Source: Pleomorphomonas sp. (GTDB taxonomy: Bacteria; Pseudomonadota; Alphaproteobacteria; Rhizobiales; Pleomorphomonadaceae). From it: a stretch of 64,000 bases of DNA. Where the stretch lies: NCBI GenBank assembly GCA_029976075.1, contig JARKNW010000096.1:1-64000 (forward strand), written 5' to 3'. Each line of letters opens with the position of its first letter. Position 1 is the first letter of the stretch. The notes under the pieces are model-generated. The model did no database searches. It saw only the letters and a list, made by a program, of their open reading frames with translations, and had not been told where the DNA came from. Below are positions 1 through 10,323 of this stretch, piece by piece. A program made the position numbers and the translations under genes.

Positions 1-1068
1 GAAGCGGCGGGCGATGGCCGCCATCTCCGGCGAGAAGCGGCCGTAGGCGTCGAGTACCGTCGACTTGGCCTCCTGCCAGGAGACGTAGCGGGTGACGGCA
101 CCCGGCAGCGGCGCGTTGCGGTCCCAGTAGGGCATGGTGTCGCCGCCCATCCACTTCGCCTTGAGGCGATAGTAGCGGTGGCTGAGGCGCGGATAGGCCG
201 CCCGCACCGCCTCGACCAGCGCATCGACCACCTCGCGCTCGACGCGGTTGGCGAGATGGCGCGAGTCGGCGATGTCCTTGAAGCCGCGCCAGCGGTCGGA
301 GATCTCCTTGTCTTTCGCCAGCGTGTTGGTGATGCGGGCGAAGATGCCGATGGTCTTGCCGAACACCTCGCCGAGCGCCTCGGCCGCTGCCTTCCGCTTC
401 TCCGGATCGGCCTCCTGCAACAGATGCAGCGTCGGCTCGATAGTCAGTTCCTCGCCACCGATGGGGAAGCGCAGCCCGGCAATGGTCTCGTCGAACAGGC
501 GGTTCCAGGCCGAATAGGCGGTGATCGACTTCTCGTGGAGCAGCTCCTCCACCCGGTCCTCGAGCTGATAGGGCTTGTCGAGGCGGATGTCGGTGAGCCA
601 CGGCTTGTAATGGGCGAGCGCCGGCTCGGCGAAGCCGGCCTCGATCAGCCGGTCGTCGATGCGGTTGATCTCCAGCTCGAAGAACAACAGGCCAGAGGAG
701 ATCGCCGTGATCCTCTCCTGCACGTCGCCGTAGAACTTCATGCGCCGGGGATCGGTGGTGTCGCCGGAATAGAGCAGGCCGGCATAGGACATCACCCGGC
801 CCATCAGATCCTGCAGCCGCTCGTAGTCGGCGATCAGCGCCGCGAAGGCGGCGGCGCCGCGCGACGTCGTCAGGAGATTGCCGAGCTTGCCCTTCGCTCG
901 GCCGGCGAGATCGCGGGCGGCGGCGGACGCCGCCTCGAGATCGCGCTCGATGGCCAGATCGTCGGGCGAGGCGTAGAGCGCCGAGAGATCCCATTCCGGC
1001 AGCGCCTCGGCGGCGGCGCCGGTCTCAGTGGGATGGAATAGCGGGCTGGGCAGACGGGAACGGATCAT
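1..1068 (-). CDS. M3 family oligoendopeptidase (PepF-like), C-terminus beyond window edge
   Basis: Cytoplasmic zinc metallopeptidase that would cleave short peptides. The minus-strand frame is open from an ATG at 1068 to the left edge, giving about 356 N-terminal residues. The start reads MIRSRLPSP and is followed by LPEWDLSALY, typical of the amino end of the PepF/M3B family. The helical pre-catalytic region is visible (LLYSGDTTDPRRMKFYGDV, HLLQEADPEKRKAAAEALG, WRGFKDIADSRHLANRVE). The HExxH zinc motif would lie further left, so catalytic competence cannot be judged. GGAG lies about 9 nt before the ATG. The gene diverges from the response regulator at 1252. Family assignment is from sequence memory and is fairly secure. 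Confidence 0.85.
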   Translation of the reverse strand, partial: MIRSRLPSPLFHPTETGAAAEALPEWDLSALYASPDDLAIERDLEAASAAARDLAGRAKGKLGNLLTTSRGAAAFAALIADYERLQDLMGRVMSYAGLLYSGDTTDPRRMKFYGDVQERITAISSGLLFFELEINRIDDRLIEAGFAEPALAHYKPWLTDIRLDKPYQLEDRVEELLHEKSITAYSAWNRLFDETIAGLRFPIGGEELTIEPTLHLLQEADPEKRKAAAEALGEVFGKTIGIFARITNTLAKDKEISDRWRGFKDIADSRHLANRVEREVVDALVEAVRAAYPRLSHRYYRLKAKWMGGDTMPYWDRNAPLPGAVTRYVSWQEAKSTVLDAYGRFSPEMAAIARRF

Positions 1069-1179
1069 CGAACGACAACTCCAGGTTTGGCGCAACGCGC
1101 CCATGCGCAAGACTACGTGCTATGCCCCCGGTCAATCAACCGTCAGGACGGCGAAAAACCGGGGGGCGACGGCACGCCC

Positions 1180-1196
1180 ATAACCTCCCCTTAACC
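1180..1196 (+). promoter_or_regulatory. CtrA-like box upstream of the sigma-54 response regulator
   Basis: ATAA, seven bases, then TTAACC. This is one mismatch from the alphaproteobacterial CtrA consensus TTAA-N7-TTAAC. It lies 56 bp before the start codon at 1252, in the divergent 183-bp gap to the peptidase gene. The motif is short, so a chance match is possible. Confidence 0.35.
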
Positions 1197-1251
1197 CTTC
1201 GCCGGGCACAGTGCCCCGAATTGGCACAGCCGCTGAAGGACGGACTAACGC

Positions 1252-2802
<1,551 letters not shown>

Positions 2803-2929
2803 CAAGAAGCACTTAATCGACCTTTGGTGAATTGTCGGCCTTGTCGACATCCCGCCGAAGGGTCAAAGAGACCTCTATGACATGTCCTGGCAGGCCAGCG
2901 TGCCCGCAGGAATGGCCGTGGTGAACGTT

Positions 2930-4765
2930 ATGATCTCCTCGTTGTCTAAGCTTCTCCTTTCCACCGCCGTGATCGGCCTTGGCCTTTCGACCGTGCCGGC
3001 ACTCGCCGAGTCCGGCTACGATCCGCTCGGGGCCAAGACCACCGACAGCGCGACACCGGGAGCCGTTGAGACAAAGGCCCTGTCGCCGGCGAACACCACG
3101 GCTGCTCCCGCCGAGACAGCGGCTCCTGCGCCGGAAGCGGCCGCCCCGGCGGTCGAGCCGGCCAAGCCGGCAACGGAGACGGCGACGCCCGCCACCATCG
3201 CCCCCGCCATGGCGCCGGCTCCGGTCGTCGCCACCACTTCCCACGATTTGCCGATCAATCAGGCCATCGTTGCCGAGATCGGCAAGGTGGTTGCCTCGGC
3301 AACCGGCGACGCCCGTCGCCGTGCCGATGCCGTTGCCAAGGTCTATGCTGCTCGCGGCAACCAGCCGCTCTGGGTCGAAGGCGACCATTATTCGGCAAAG
3401 GCCAAGGCGGCGATCGCCCGTCTCGCCGATGCCGTCACGGACGGTCTCAACCCGATCGACTATGCGCTGCCGGAAGCCGATCTGGCCGCGACGAACACCG
3501 AACTGGTCGCCAACGCCGATCTCCGCGTTTCGATGGCCGTGGCAACCTTTGCCGAGCAGGCCTCCGGCGGGCGCGTGGCACCGCTGTCCATTTCCAAGGA
3601 CATCACCCGCACGCCCGAGCGCATTTCGGCCGAAAGAGCACTCGCCAAGGTGGCCACCGCCAGCGATGCCGCCGCCGCCCTCGACAGCTTCAACCCGCCG
3701 ACCGAGGGCTTCCGCCGCCTCAAGGCCATGCTGGCCGAGGTGCGAGCCGCCAAGGACAATTCGAGCGCGGCAACAGCCGAGCCCGTTGTCCTGACCAAAT
3801 CGCTGAAGCCGGGAATGAGTGACGAGGGTGTGCCCACCCTGCGCAAGCGGCTCAACGTTTCCGCGCCGGCCGACGGCATCGATCCGGCGCTTTACGACGA
3901 CGCGTTGGTCACTGCCGTCGAGGCCTTCCAGAAGGCCAATGGCCTGTCCTCCGATGGCGTGGTGGGTAGCCGCACGGTCGCCGTGCTCAACGGGGCTCAC
4001 CGCGACGTCGAGGGCGAGATCATCGCCAACATGGAAATGTGGCGCTGGATGCCGCGCGACCTCAGCCAAGACTACGTTTTCGTCAATATTCCCGAGTTCA
4101 AGGTGCGCGTCTTCCGCCATGGGCAGAAGGTGCATGAGGCCCGGGTGGTAGTGGGCAGGACCGCCAACCAGACGCCGATCTTCTCCGGCGACATGCAATA
4201 TCTGGTGGTCAACCCCTACTGGCACGTTCCGGAGTCGATCAAGCTCAAGGAAATGCTGCCGGCAATCAAGGCGGACCCGGCCGGCTACTTCGCCCGCCAT
4301 GGCTATGAGGTGACGTGGGACGGCCAGTTGATCGACCCCACCCGCGTCATCTGGGACGAGAACGCGGTGAAGGCCGTCGGCATTCGCCAGATCCCGGGCG
4401 AGGCCAACGCCCTCGGCCACATCAAGTTCATGTTCCCGAACCAGCACGCTGTCTATCTGCACGACACGCCGCTTCGGAGCCTGTTCAATCGGGACGTCCG
4501 CGCCTTCAGCCACGGCTGTGTGCGCGTCGATGATCCGATGGCCTTCGCCGACGCGGTCCTGCAGGGCGATCCGCAGTGGACGGTGCCGAAGTTGCAGTCG
4601 ATGTTCGGCGGCGACGAGAAGCGCGTCGACATCGCCACCCATCTCAAAGTGCATCTCGCCTACTTCACCGCCTTCGTCGACGATGGCGGCAAGCTGCAGA
4701 TCCGCGACGACATCTATGGCCATATCCAGGCCATCAAGAAGGCATTGGGCATGTCGCAGGTCTGA
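2930..4765 (+). CDS. L,D-transpeptidase (YkuD fold) with peptidoglycan-binding domain
   Basis: Exported enzyme that would form 3-3 cross-links in peptidoglycan or anchor proteins to it. The chosen ATG opens a clean signal peptide (MISSLSKLLLSTAVIGLG, cleavage after ALA). An in-frame ATG at 2882 would add 16 residues; neither start has a strong ribosome site. After a Pro/Ala-rich linker comes an LdtD-like scaffold region, then a peptidoglycan-binding repeat (LKPGMSDEGVPTLRKRL to VVGSRTVAVLN), then the YkuD domain (VFVNIPEFKVRVFRHGQKV onward). The catalytic motif SHGCVRVDDP is intact, with the cysteine at residue 530. Overall order matches the long YcbB/LdtD subfamily. A DUF882 metallopeptidase follows about 300 bp downstream on the same strand. 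Confidence 0.92.
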   Translation: MISSLSKLLLSTAVIGLGLSTVPALAESGYDPLGAKTTDSATPGAVETKALSPANTTAAPAETAAPAPEAAAPAVEPAKPATETATPATIAPAMAPAPVVATTSHDLPINQAIVAEIGKVVASATGDARRRADAVAKVYAARGNQPLWVEGDHYSAKAKAAIARLADAVTDGLNPIDYALPEADLAATNTELVANADLRVSMAVATFAEQASGGRVAPLSISKDITRTPERISAERALAKVATASDAAAALDSFNPPTEGFRRLKAMLAEVRAAKDNSSAATAEPVVLTKSLKPGMSDEGVPTLRKRLNVSAPADGIDPALYDDALVTAVEAFQKANGLSSDGVVGSRTVAVLNGAHRDVEGEIIANMEMWRWMPRDLSQDYVFVNIPEFKVRVFRHGQKVHEARVVVGRTANQTPIFSGDMQYLVVNPYWHVPESIKLKEMLPAIKADPAGYFARHGYEVTWDGQLIDPTRVIWDENAVKAVGIRQIPGEANALGHIKFMFPNQHAVYLHDTPLRSLFNRDVRAFSHGCVRVDDPMAFADAVLQGDPQWTVPKLQSMFGGDEKRVDIATHLKVHLAYFTAFVDDGGKLQIRDDIYGHIQAIKKALGMSQV

Positions 4766-5072
4766 CCGACAGAGGCACGTTTCCCCAGGCCAAAAGCCTG
4801 CTTTGCCCTTGGCAGAGCGGGCGTTTTGGCGTTTTTCCCATGCCACAAACTACCCACTTGGCCTTTTGGCCCGCGGCGGGTATTGTACGCCCCGTGAAAT
4901 CCAGGGGAAGTTTCCACCATCGGAGCCTAGGCCGGCCTTCATTTGGCTTACGGTAAACCGTTGCTTAATTCTATCCGCCAATAATCGGAGTTGGCTGGAG
5001 ACGAGAGCAAGCGGACAGAGACGCGTGAAAACCCGGACAACGAACACATCATCAGGAAGTGGAATCGCTTCA
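4766..5072. other. Intergenic region, 307 bp, before the DUF882 gene
   Basis: No convincing gene. A weak stem (CAGGC, loop CAAAA, GCCTG, 4786-4800) follows the transpeptidase gene but has only a short T-poor tail. The rest presumably holds the promoter of the DUF882 gene. I could not pick out clear -35 and -10 boxes. Confidence 0.5.
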
Positions 5073-6800
5073 ATGAAAGCAGCCAAGGCTTTCGGCGCAA
5101 CGGCGACCTCTTCCGGACTCGCCCTTGCCGCCGGTCGTGCGGCGCTTGGCGCCTTCGTGGGAACCGCCGCGGCACTGACGCTTTTGGCCTCGGCGGCCAG
5201 AGCGGCGGATACCCGCACCCTCGATCTCTACAACATGCATACCAAGGAACGGCTGACCATCACCTTCAAGAAGGATGGCCGTTACATTCCCTCCGCGCTC
5301 ACCGAGCTCAACCGCTTCCTGCGTGACTGGCGCCGCAACGAGGCAACACGCATGGACCCGCGCCTGTTCGATACGGTGTGGGAGCTCTACCAGAAGTCCG
5401 GATCGCGTCAGCCGATCCAGGTTGTCTGCGGCTACCGATCGCTCGCCACCAACAATCTTTTGCGCTCCCGCTCGTCGGCCGTCGCCAAGCATAGCCAGCA
5501 TACGCTCGGCAAGGCGATGGACATGAACATTCCCGACGTGTCGGTCGACAAGCTGCGCATGATTGGCGTGCAGATGCAGAATGGCGGCGTCGGCTGGTAT
5601 CCGTCGGCCAACAGTCCCTTCGTGCATATCGACGTGGGATCCGTACGGGCGTGGCCTCGCCTCAGCCGCACGCAGCTCGTCGGTCTGTTCCCCGACGGCA
5701 AGACCGCTCACATTCCATCCGACGGCAAGCCGCTCCCCGGCTACCAGCAGGCGCTTGCCGAGTTGCAGCGGGAAAAGGGCGCGACCTCCATTGCCATGGC
5801 TTCGGCCGCTCCCTCCTCCAGTGGCTCCACGGGCAAAGGCCTGCTGGCCATGCTGTTCTCGAGCGACGAGGAAGACAGCGCCGAGGAGATCGGGTCGGCA
5901 AGCGGCGAGGATGAGGCGCCAGCCGTCGCCGCAAAGCCTGCTCCCGTCGCCCCGAAGGCTACCCCACCGGCCGCCGCCGCGCCGGTTGCCCCGGCAGCGC
6001 CGGTGCTCACTGCCGCCTTCACGCCACCGCCCGTCGCGCCGGCCGCTGCGCCCGAACGCCGGGTGACCAGCCTTGCCGAGGCGACGCTGCCGGCCAATCT
6101 CGAGCCGGCCGCCGTGCCCAAGCTGACTGGTGCCGACCGGCTGGCCATGACCAATGTGCCGCTGCCACAGGCCAAGCCATCCGAGATCGTCGAGGACTCG
6201 GTGGAAGTGGCCATGGCTGACGCCCCGGTGATGCTGCCGCCGACCAAGCCGCCGGTGCCCGTCGACGTTCCGCTGCCGATGGCCGCCGACCGCCAGCAAG
6301 ACGCCATCGCAGCTCAGCTCGCGTTAGCCGAAGTTGCTCAGGACCAGACCCCGCAACCGGCTACGGCGCTGTCCTTCGCGTCGCCCGCCGAGACGCCGTT
6401 GCCGCCGGCCGCCGCTGCGCGCCAGCAGATGCAGACGGCCGCCCTCACCCCTACGCCTCGCAAGCCCGCGCCGACGGCTTCGACCGCCGAACTCGCCAAG
6501 CCGATCATCGACGGCGGCAAGAGCGACATGTTCGGCAACGTCGAACTGCCGGAAATCGCCTCCGAGGATGGCCCCTTGCTGCTTGATGGCGGCCAGTCCG
6601 TCTACTGGGGACGCTTCAGGACACTGATCCATCCCGATCAGTTGCACCTCGCTACGATGTTCGAAGCGCCCGTCCAGGTGGTCAATGCCACTTTCTCGGC
6701 CAAGCCCTATGGCGCCCTGGTTTCCACCCGCTTTGCCGGTCCGGTGGCAGCACCGACGGAAATCATCGACTTCACGCACCGCCAGCTTGCCATGCGCTGA
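5073..6800 (+). CDS. DUF882 / YcbK-type M15 metallopeptidase with long Pro/Ala-rich tail
   Basis: Exported murein-processing enzyme of the YcbK/DUF882 group (VanX-like M15 fold). The ATG at 5073 has GGAAGTGGA about 10 nt upstream and opens a long signal segment ending near ARAAD. The catalytic domain spans about residues 45-215. The zinc ligands expected for the fold are visible: H143 and D150 in HSQHTLGKAMDM, and H185 in FVHIDVG. Arg in VVCGYRS is also characteristic. From about residue 240 the protein becomes a low-complexity Ala/Pro region, then a short conserved-looking C-terminal block (about 485-575, FGNVELPEIASEDGPLLLDGG onward). At 575 residues it is far longer than E. coli YcbK (about 180), owing to this tail, whose role is unknown. 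Confidence 0.88.
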   Translation: MKAAKAFGATATSSGLALAAGRAALGAFVGTAAALTLLASAARAADTRTLDLYNMHTKERLTITFKKDGRYIPSALTELNRFLRDWRRNEATRMDPRLFDTVWELYQKSGSRQPIQVVCGYRSLATNNLLRSRSSAVAKHSQHTLGKAMDMNIPDVSVDKLRMIGVQMQNGGVGWYPSANSPFVHIDVGSVRAWPRLSRTQLVGLFPDGKTAHIPSDGKPLPGYQQALAELQREKGATSIAMASAAPSSSGSTGKGLLAMLFSSDEEDSAEEIGSASGEDEAPAVAAKPAPVAPKATPPAAAAPVAPAAPVLTAAFTPPPVAPAAAPERRVTSLAEATLPANLEPAAVPKLTGADRLAMTNVPLPQAKPSEIVEDSVEVAMADAPVMLPPTKPPVPVDVPLPMAADRQQDAIAAQLALAEVAQDQTPQPATALSFASPAETPLPPAAAARQQMQTAALTPTPRKPAPTASTAELAKPIIDGGKSDMFGNVELPEIASEDGPLLLDGGQSVYWGRFRTLIHPDQLHLATMFEAPVQVVNATFSAKPYGALVSTRFAGPVAAPTEIIDFTHRQLAMR

Positions 6801-6815
6801 AAGCGGGTTTGATAC

Positions 6816-6855
6816 GAAACGCAAACGCCGGCCCCAGGGCCGGCGTTGTCGTTTC
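6816..6855. terminator. Bidirectional terminator hairpin
   Basis: A near-perfect palindrome (AACGCCGGCCC, 2-nt centre, GGGCCGGCGTT) is extended by outer GAAACG/CGTTTC pairing. It lies between the convergent DUF882 and DUF2927 genes. T-rich flanks exist on both sides. Confidence 0.75.
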
Positions 6856-6908
6856 AAATCAAAAAGCAGATTCCATTTGCCGGAGGCCGGACCCGTCCCG
6901 TCTCGACT

Positions 6909-7637
6909 TTAGCGTACGGACCGCCGCACATCGGCCAGCACCGACGGCAGTATGGTCCCGACTTCCTTGCGGCTCATGCCGGGACGGATGCGCCGATCAT
7001 AGAGCATCGACACCACGGCACGGTCGAACGGCATGAAGCGATCATGACGCGACGTATCGTTGAACACCGAGGCATAAAGCTTCGCATTGTCGTTCATCGG
7101 TCCAAGACCCTGCAGGATCTCCTCCACCATGCAGCGACGGAAGAGGCTCTCCCCTTCGTCGGACACGATGACCGCCGTGGAGCGAACGATGCCGAGCGAA
7201 CTCGGGTAGACACGCACCAGGCATTGCCCCGGCGCGGCACCATGCGTTCCACTCAGCACATCGGCCTGCACGGTACCGACATAATCGGCGCGATCGACGA
7301 CATAGACGGTGAAATTGGGGTTTTCGCCGGGCCGCGCCATGCGGATGTCCAGCCCCTGGACGAGGCGTGGCAGGCGCGAAACGAAACCGGCGATCTGGCG
7401 CTGACGATCTATGTCCGCGAGGTTGATCACGCGAAGCTTGACCGCCCCCTCGAACTTCTTGACGCTGCTGCCGGCAGCCACGCTGCCATATTCGACGCCG
7501 AACACGGTCTTCTGGAAGCCATCCATCAACTCGTCGTCGGAAAAGCTGGCGATACTTTCAGCCCGCACCGGGCTGGCGATGAAACTGCCGATGGCTGCCA
7601 GCATGACCGCCAGCAGCATTGTCCTGAAAGCCACCAT
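6909..7637 (-). CDS. DUF2927 domain-containing exported protein
   Basis: Function unknown; likely periplasmic. The ATG at 7637 is preceded by GCGAGG at 5 nt and opens a signal peptide (MVAFRTMLLAVMLAAIGSFI, then ASPVRA). The mature part carries the DUF2927 pattern: KKFEGAVKLRV, then PNFTVYVVD, PGQCLVRVYPSS and CMVEEILQGLGPMND, ending with a conserved YDRRIRPGMSRKE segment. Two cysteines (in GQCLV and RRCMVEE) could form a disulfide. The family is common in alphaproteobacteria without an assigned role. The gene is convergent with the DUF882 gene and probably monocistronic. A GTG two codons earlier is in frame but a worse start. Confidence 0.8.
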   Translation of the reverse strand: MVAFRTMLLAVMLAAIGSFIASPVRAESIASFSDDELMDGFQKTVFGVEYGSVAAGSSVKKFEGAVKLRVINLADIDRQRQIAGFVSRLPRLVQGLDIRMARPGENPNFTVYVVDRADYVGTVQADVLSGTHGAAPGQCLVRVYPSSLGIVRSTAVIVSDEGESLFRRCMVEEILQGLGPMNDNAKLYASVFNDTSRHDRFMPFDRAVVSMLYDRRIRPGMSRKEVGTILPSVLADVRRSVR

Positions 7638-8085
7638 AACCACCTCGCCAAAGGGGATGGAAACGCCTCGAACCCAGAAGGGCAGAATTCACCAGACCTC
7701 CCGGGCGGTCAATGCGGACGATCACGCTCACGTGATGCAATTGTGATCATTGACAGCCAACAAATGGGCACATTGGTCCTATCCAAGCCATGACGCTCCC
7801 GCTTCCCCCGCCGAAAGCTTGGCAACCATGTTCCTTTCGTGCAAAACGAAAGGCGAACAGACTGTGCAACGCGCCGATTCGGCCGGATGGTCTGAGCTTG
7901 GTGTTCACATTCCATCGGGCCGGGTTCGGAGCTGCATCGCGAGAGCTATTTCGCAAAAGTGCGTCTCGGTTTTGTGTCAGGATGCGCCATAAAGAGAGAT
8001 ACTTCGACATCGGCTCCGAGGCTCATATCGTCCGGGAGCAGATGGCGGGGCCGAACCACCAGACCGCCGGAGACGATCGAATCCC
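7638..8085. other. Intergenic region, 448 bp, upstream of ruvB
   Basis: I see no gene here. Short open frames on both strands have no recognisable protein features. The region should contain divergent promoters for the DUF2927 gene and ruvB. It does not contain ruvC or ruvA, which commonly precede ruvB in this bacterial class. Confidence 0.5.
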
Positions 8086-9132
8086 ATGAGTGAACAGAGC
8101 CGCCTCGTCACGGGCGAGAAGCGCGCCGAGGACTTCGAGCAGTCGATCCGGCCAGGGGCGCTTTCGGAGTTTGTCGGCCAGGCATCGGCGCGTGCCAACC
8201 TTCAGGTGTTCATCGACGCCGCCAAGGCGCGCAAGGAAGCCCTGGATCACGTGCTTTTCGTCGGCCCGCCCGGCCTCGGTAAGACGACGTTGGCGCAGAT
8301 CGTGTCCCGCGAACTCGGCGTCAATTTCCGAGCGACATCCGGTCCGGTGATTGCCAAGGCCGGCGACCTTGCCGCCCTCCTCACCAATCTCGAAGAGCGC
8401 GACGTCCTGTTCATCGACGAGATCCATCGCATGAGCCCGGCGGTGGAGGAAATCCTCTATCCGGCGATGGAGGACTACCAGCTCGACCTCATCATCGGCG
8501 AGGGCCCGGCCGCCCGTTCGGTGCGTATCGATCTTGCCAAGTTCACGCTGGTCGGCGCCACGACCCGACTCGGCCTCTTGACCACCCCCCTCAGGGATCG
8601 CTTCGGCATCCCCATCCGTCTCGAGTTCTACACCACCGAGGAGCTCGAGTTGATCGTCCGGCGCGGTGCTCGTATTTTCGGCATCGGTATTGCGGATGAC
8701 GGGGCCACCGAGATTGCCAAGCGCTCGCGCGGCACGCCGCGCATCGCCGGCCGCCTGCTGCGCCGCGTCCGTGACTTCGCCATCGTGGCGGGGGCGGAGA
8801 CCATCACCGCCGAAATCGCCGACCGGGCACTGCTTCGGCTCGACGTCGACCCCATCGGCCTCGATGCGCTCGACCTTCGCTATCTCAACACCATCGCCCT
8901 GAGCTTCAACGGCGGCCCGGTGGGCATAGAGACCATTGCGGCGGCCATCGCCGAACCACGCGATGCCATCGAGGACATCGTCGAGCCCTACCTCATCCAG
9001 AAGGGTTTCGTGCAGCGGACGCCGCGCGGCCGCCTGCTGACCCCGCACGCCTTCCGTCATCTTGGATTTGCCGTGCCGAAATCTGCCGAGGAAGCCCAGT
9101 TCACGTTGTTCTCCAGCGGCGAGGAGGAGTGA
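8086..9132 (+). CDS. ruvB: Holliday junction branch migration ATPase RuvB
   Basis: AAA+ motor that drives Holliday junction branch migration with RuvA during recombinational repair. The 348-residue length fits the family. The protein starts with the usual [19 protein letters not shown] region; Walker A is GPPGLGKT at residues 60-67, Walker B/DEIH is LFIDEIHRM, and sensor 1 is [19 protein letters not shown]. The C-terminal winged-helix domain ends with the conserved [12 protein letters not shown]. The stop is 1 nt before the next ATG, so ruvB is probably co-transcribed with the hydrolase and ybgC. Neither ruvA nor ruvC is adjacent, which differs from many rhizobial loci. Confidence 0.97.
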   Translation: MSEQSRLVTGEKRAEDFEQSIRPGALSEFVGQASARANLQVFIDAAKARKEALDHVLFVGPPGLGKTTLAQIVSRELGVNFRATSGPVIAKAGDLAALLTNLEERDVLFIDEIHRMSPAVEEILYPAMEDYQLDLIIGEGPAARSVRIDLAKFTLVGATTRLGLLTTPLRDRFGIPIRLEFYTTEELELIVRRGARIFGIGIADDGATEIAKRSRGTPRIAGRLLRRVRDFAIVAGAETITAEIADRALLRLDVDPIGLDALDLRYLNTIALSFNGGPVGIETIAAAIAEPRDAIEDIVEPYLIQKGFVQRTPRGRLLTPHAFRHLGFAVPKSAEEAQFTLFSSGEEE

Positions 9133-9133
9133 G

Positions 9134-9655
9134 ATGACACGTGCGCTCGTTATCATCGATGTGCAGGCCAACCTTTTCGACGAGCCGCGCGCCTACCGGA
9201 TCGGCGAAGTGGCTGCCCTTCTGGACCGCAAGGCTGCCGAAGCGCGCGCTGCCGGCGCGCCGGTGATCTTCATCCAGCATGAAGAGGCAGGCTGCGAATG
9301 GGAGCGCGGGACGCCCGGCTGGGAGTTCCATCCTTCGCTCGCCCCCAAACCCGGCGACACCGTCGTCGCCAAGACATTCTGCGACGGCTTCCGCGACACC
9401 ACCTTCGCCGCCACGCTCGAGCGACTGAGTGTCGACGGCATCGTGGTTGGTGGCTACGCTTCCGACTTCTGCGTCGACACCACGATTCGCGCTGCCGCCT
9501 CGCGCGGCATTCCCACCACGGTGATCGCCGATGGGCATACCACGTCGGACCGACCCCACCTTTCGGCGGCCGACGTCGTACGCCACCACACCTGGGTGTG
9601 GTCGCGATTCGACGCACCGGTTTCGGTCGCCCCTGCCCAGGACATCACGTTTTGA
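9134..9655 (+). CDS. Cysteine hydrolase, isochorismatase-like family
   Basis: Small hydrolase of the isochorismatase/nicotinamidase superfamily; substrate unknown. The catalytic triad is visible: D9 in ALVIIDVQ, K in VVAKTFCDGF and C in YASDFCVDTT. The 173-residue length is normal. The start at 9134 uses the GGAGGAG sequence inside the 3' end of ruvB as ribosome site, with 1 nt between the genes. Its TGA overlaps the TTG start of ybgC, so three genes appear translationally coupled. The position between ruvB and ybgC suggests insertion into an older ruvB-ybgC-tol order; any functional link is unproven. Key specificity residues that would distinguish nicotinamidase are not evident. Confidence 0.88.
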   Translation: MTRALVIIDVQANLFDEPRAYRIGEVAALLDRKAAEARAAGAPVIFIQHEEAGCEWERGTPGWEFHPSLAPKPGDTVVAKTFCDGFRDTTFAATLERLSVDGIVVGGYASDFCVDTTIRAAASRGIPTTVIADGHTTSDRPHLSAADVVRHHTWVWSRFDAPVSVAPAQDITF

Positions 9656-10062
9656 CCGTCCACCACCTTGCCGTTCGTGTTTACTTTGAAGATACCGATG
9701 CCGGGGGCATCCTCTACCACTGCAGTCACATGCGTTTCTTCGAGCGCGGTCGTACTGAATTTTTGAGGGATCTGGGCATCAGCCAGAGCATGACTGCCGA
9801 CCGTACGGACCCGAACGCCTTGCTGTTCGTCGTCCGCCGGTTTTCCATCGAGTACAAGAAACCCGGCTTTCTCGACGATCTTTTGACCGTGGAGACGGAG
9901 ATTTCCAGCATTTTCGGCCCGCGCTTCACCGTCGCCCAGCGTCTTCTGCGCGGCGATGAACTGATCGCCGCCGCCGAGGTCGAGGTGGTCGCCACCGGCG
10001 GCAATGGCCGGCCGCGCCGCCTGCCGCCCGCCATGGCGGCTCTGATTGAGGGAGCGTGCTGA
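9652..10062 (+). CDS. ybgC: YbgC-type acyl-CoA thioesterase, Tol-Pal cluster
   Basis: Hot-dog fold thioesterase that classically heads the tol-pal cluster and is thought to act on acyl-CoA or acyl-ACP near the inner membrane. The diagnostic motif VYFEDTDAGGILYHCSHMRFFERGR is seen split around the catalytic Asp in EDTDAGG. The only plausible start is TTG at 9652, which overlaps the preceding stop (TTGA) and has CAGGA about 10 nt upstream. No ATG or GTG lies before the conserved core. This gives 136 residues, the usual size. It is 261 bp upstream of tolQ. Confidence 0.9.
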   Translation: MTVHHLAVRVYFEDTDAGGILYHCSHMRFFERGRTEFLRDLGISQSMTADRTDPNALLFVVRRFSIEYKKPGFLDDLLTVETEISSIFGPRFTVAQRLLRGDELIAAAEVEVVATGGNGRPRRLPPAMAALIEGAC

Positions 10063-10076
10063 AAGCACCCGATCTG

Positions 10077-10093
10077 GTAAACCTTCCTTAACC
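10077..10093 (+). promoter_or_regulatory. CtrA-like box upstream of tolQ
   Basis: GTAA, seven bases, then TTAACC, a single mismatch from TTAA-N7-TTAACC. It lies 15 bp after ybgC and 231 bp before tolQ, where a separate tol promoter would be expected. It suggests cell-cycle timing of Tol-Pal synthesis. Confidence 0.4.
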
Positions 10094-10109
10094 ATACCAT
10101 AGGATGACA

Positions 10110-10149
10110 GGGACGGGACCCCGGCGCCGTCGGCGGCGGAAACCGTCCC
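10110..10149 (+). promoter_or_regulatory. GC-rich inverted repeat in tolQ leader
   Basis: GGGACGG (10110-10116) pairs with CCGTCCC (10143-10149) around a GC-rich loop. There is no T-tract after it, so it is not a clear terminator. It could be a 5' leader structure of the tolQ transcript or a weak ybgC terminator. Confidence 0.3.
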
Positions 10150-10323
10150 GGCGGCAGGAGGGCGAAATCCCTTGGTTTTCCTGACCGTCAAGTCCCGTTT
10201 TCGCCAAATTTGGGCGCCATGTGGAAGTTCAGGCAGCAATGCTTGCCGCAATAGCCGCCACGGCCGACGAGACTTGGCGCCAAGAAATCCCCGCCCCATT
10301 TTGCGGACAAACGGAAGACACTC

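Noticed and set aside
2813-4846. 677-codon open frame antisense to the L,D-transpeptidase
   Set aside because: Composition is Gly/Arg/His-rich shadow sequence, with no recognisable family.
4518-5072. Extension of the DUF882 reading frame upstream to 4518
   Set aside because: It overlaps the transpeptidase coding sequence, while the ATG at 5073 has a ribosome site and a signal peptide.
9652-9655. Upstream extension of ybgC into the hydrolase gene
   Set aside because: The frame is open further upstream but overlaps the conserved hydrolase; the TTG overlapping its stop is the first sensible start.
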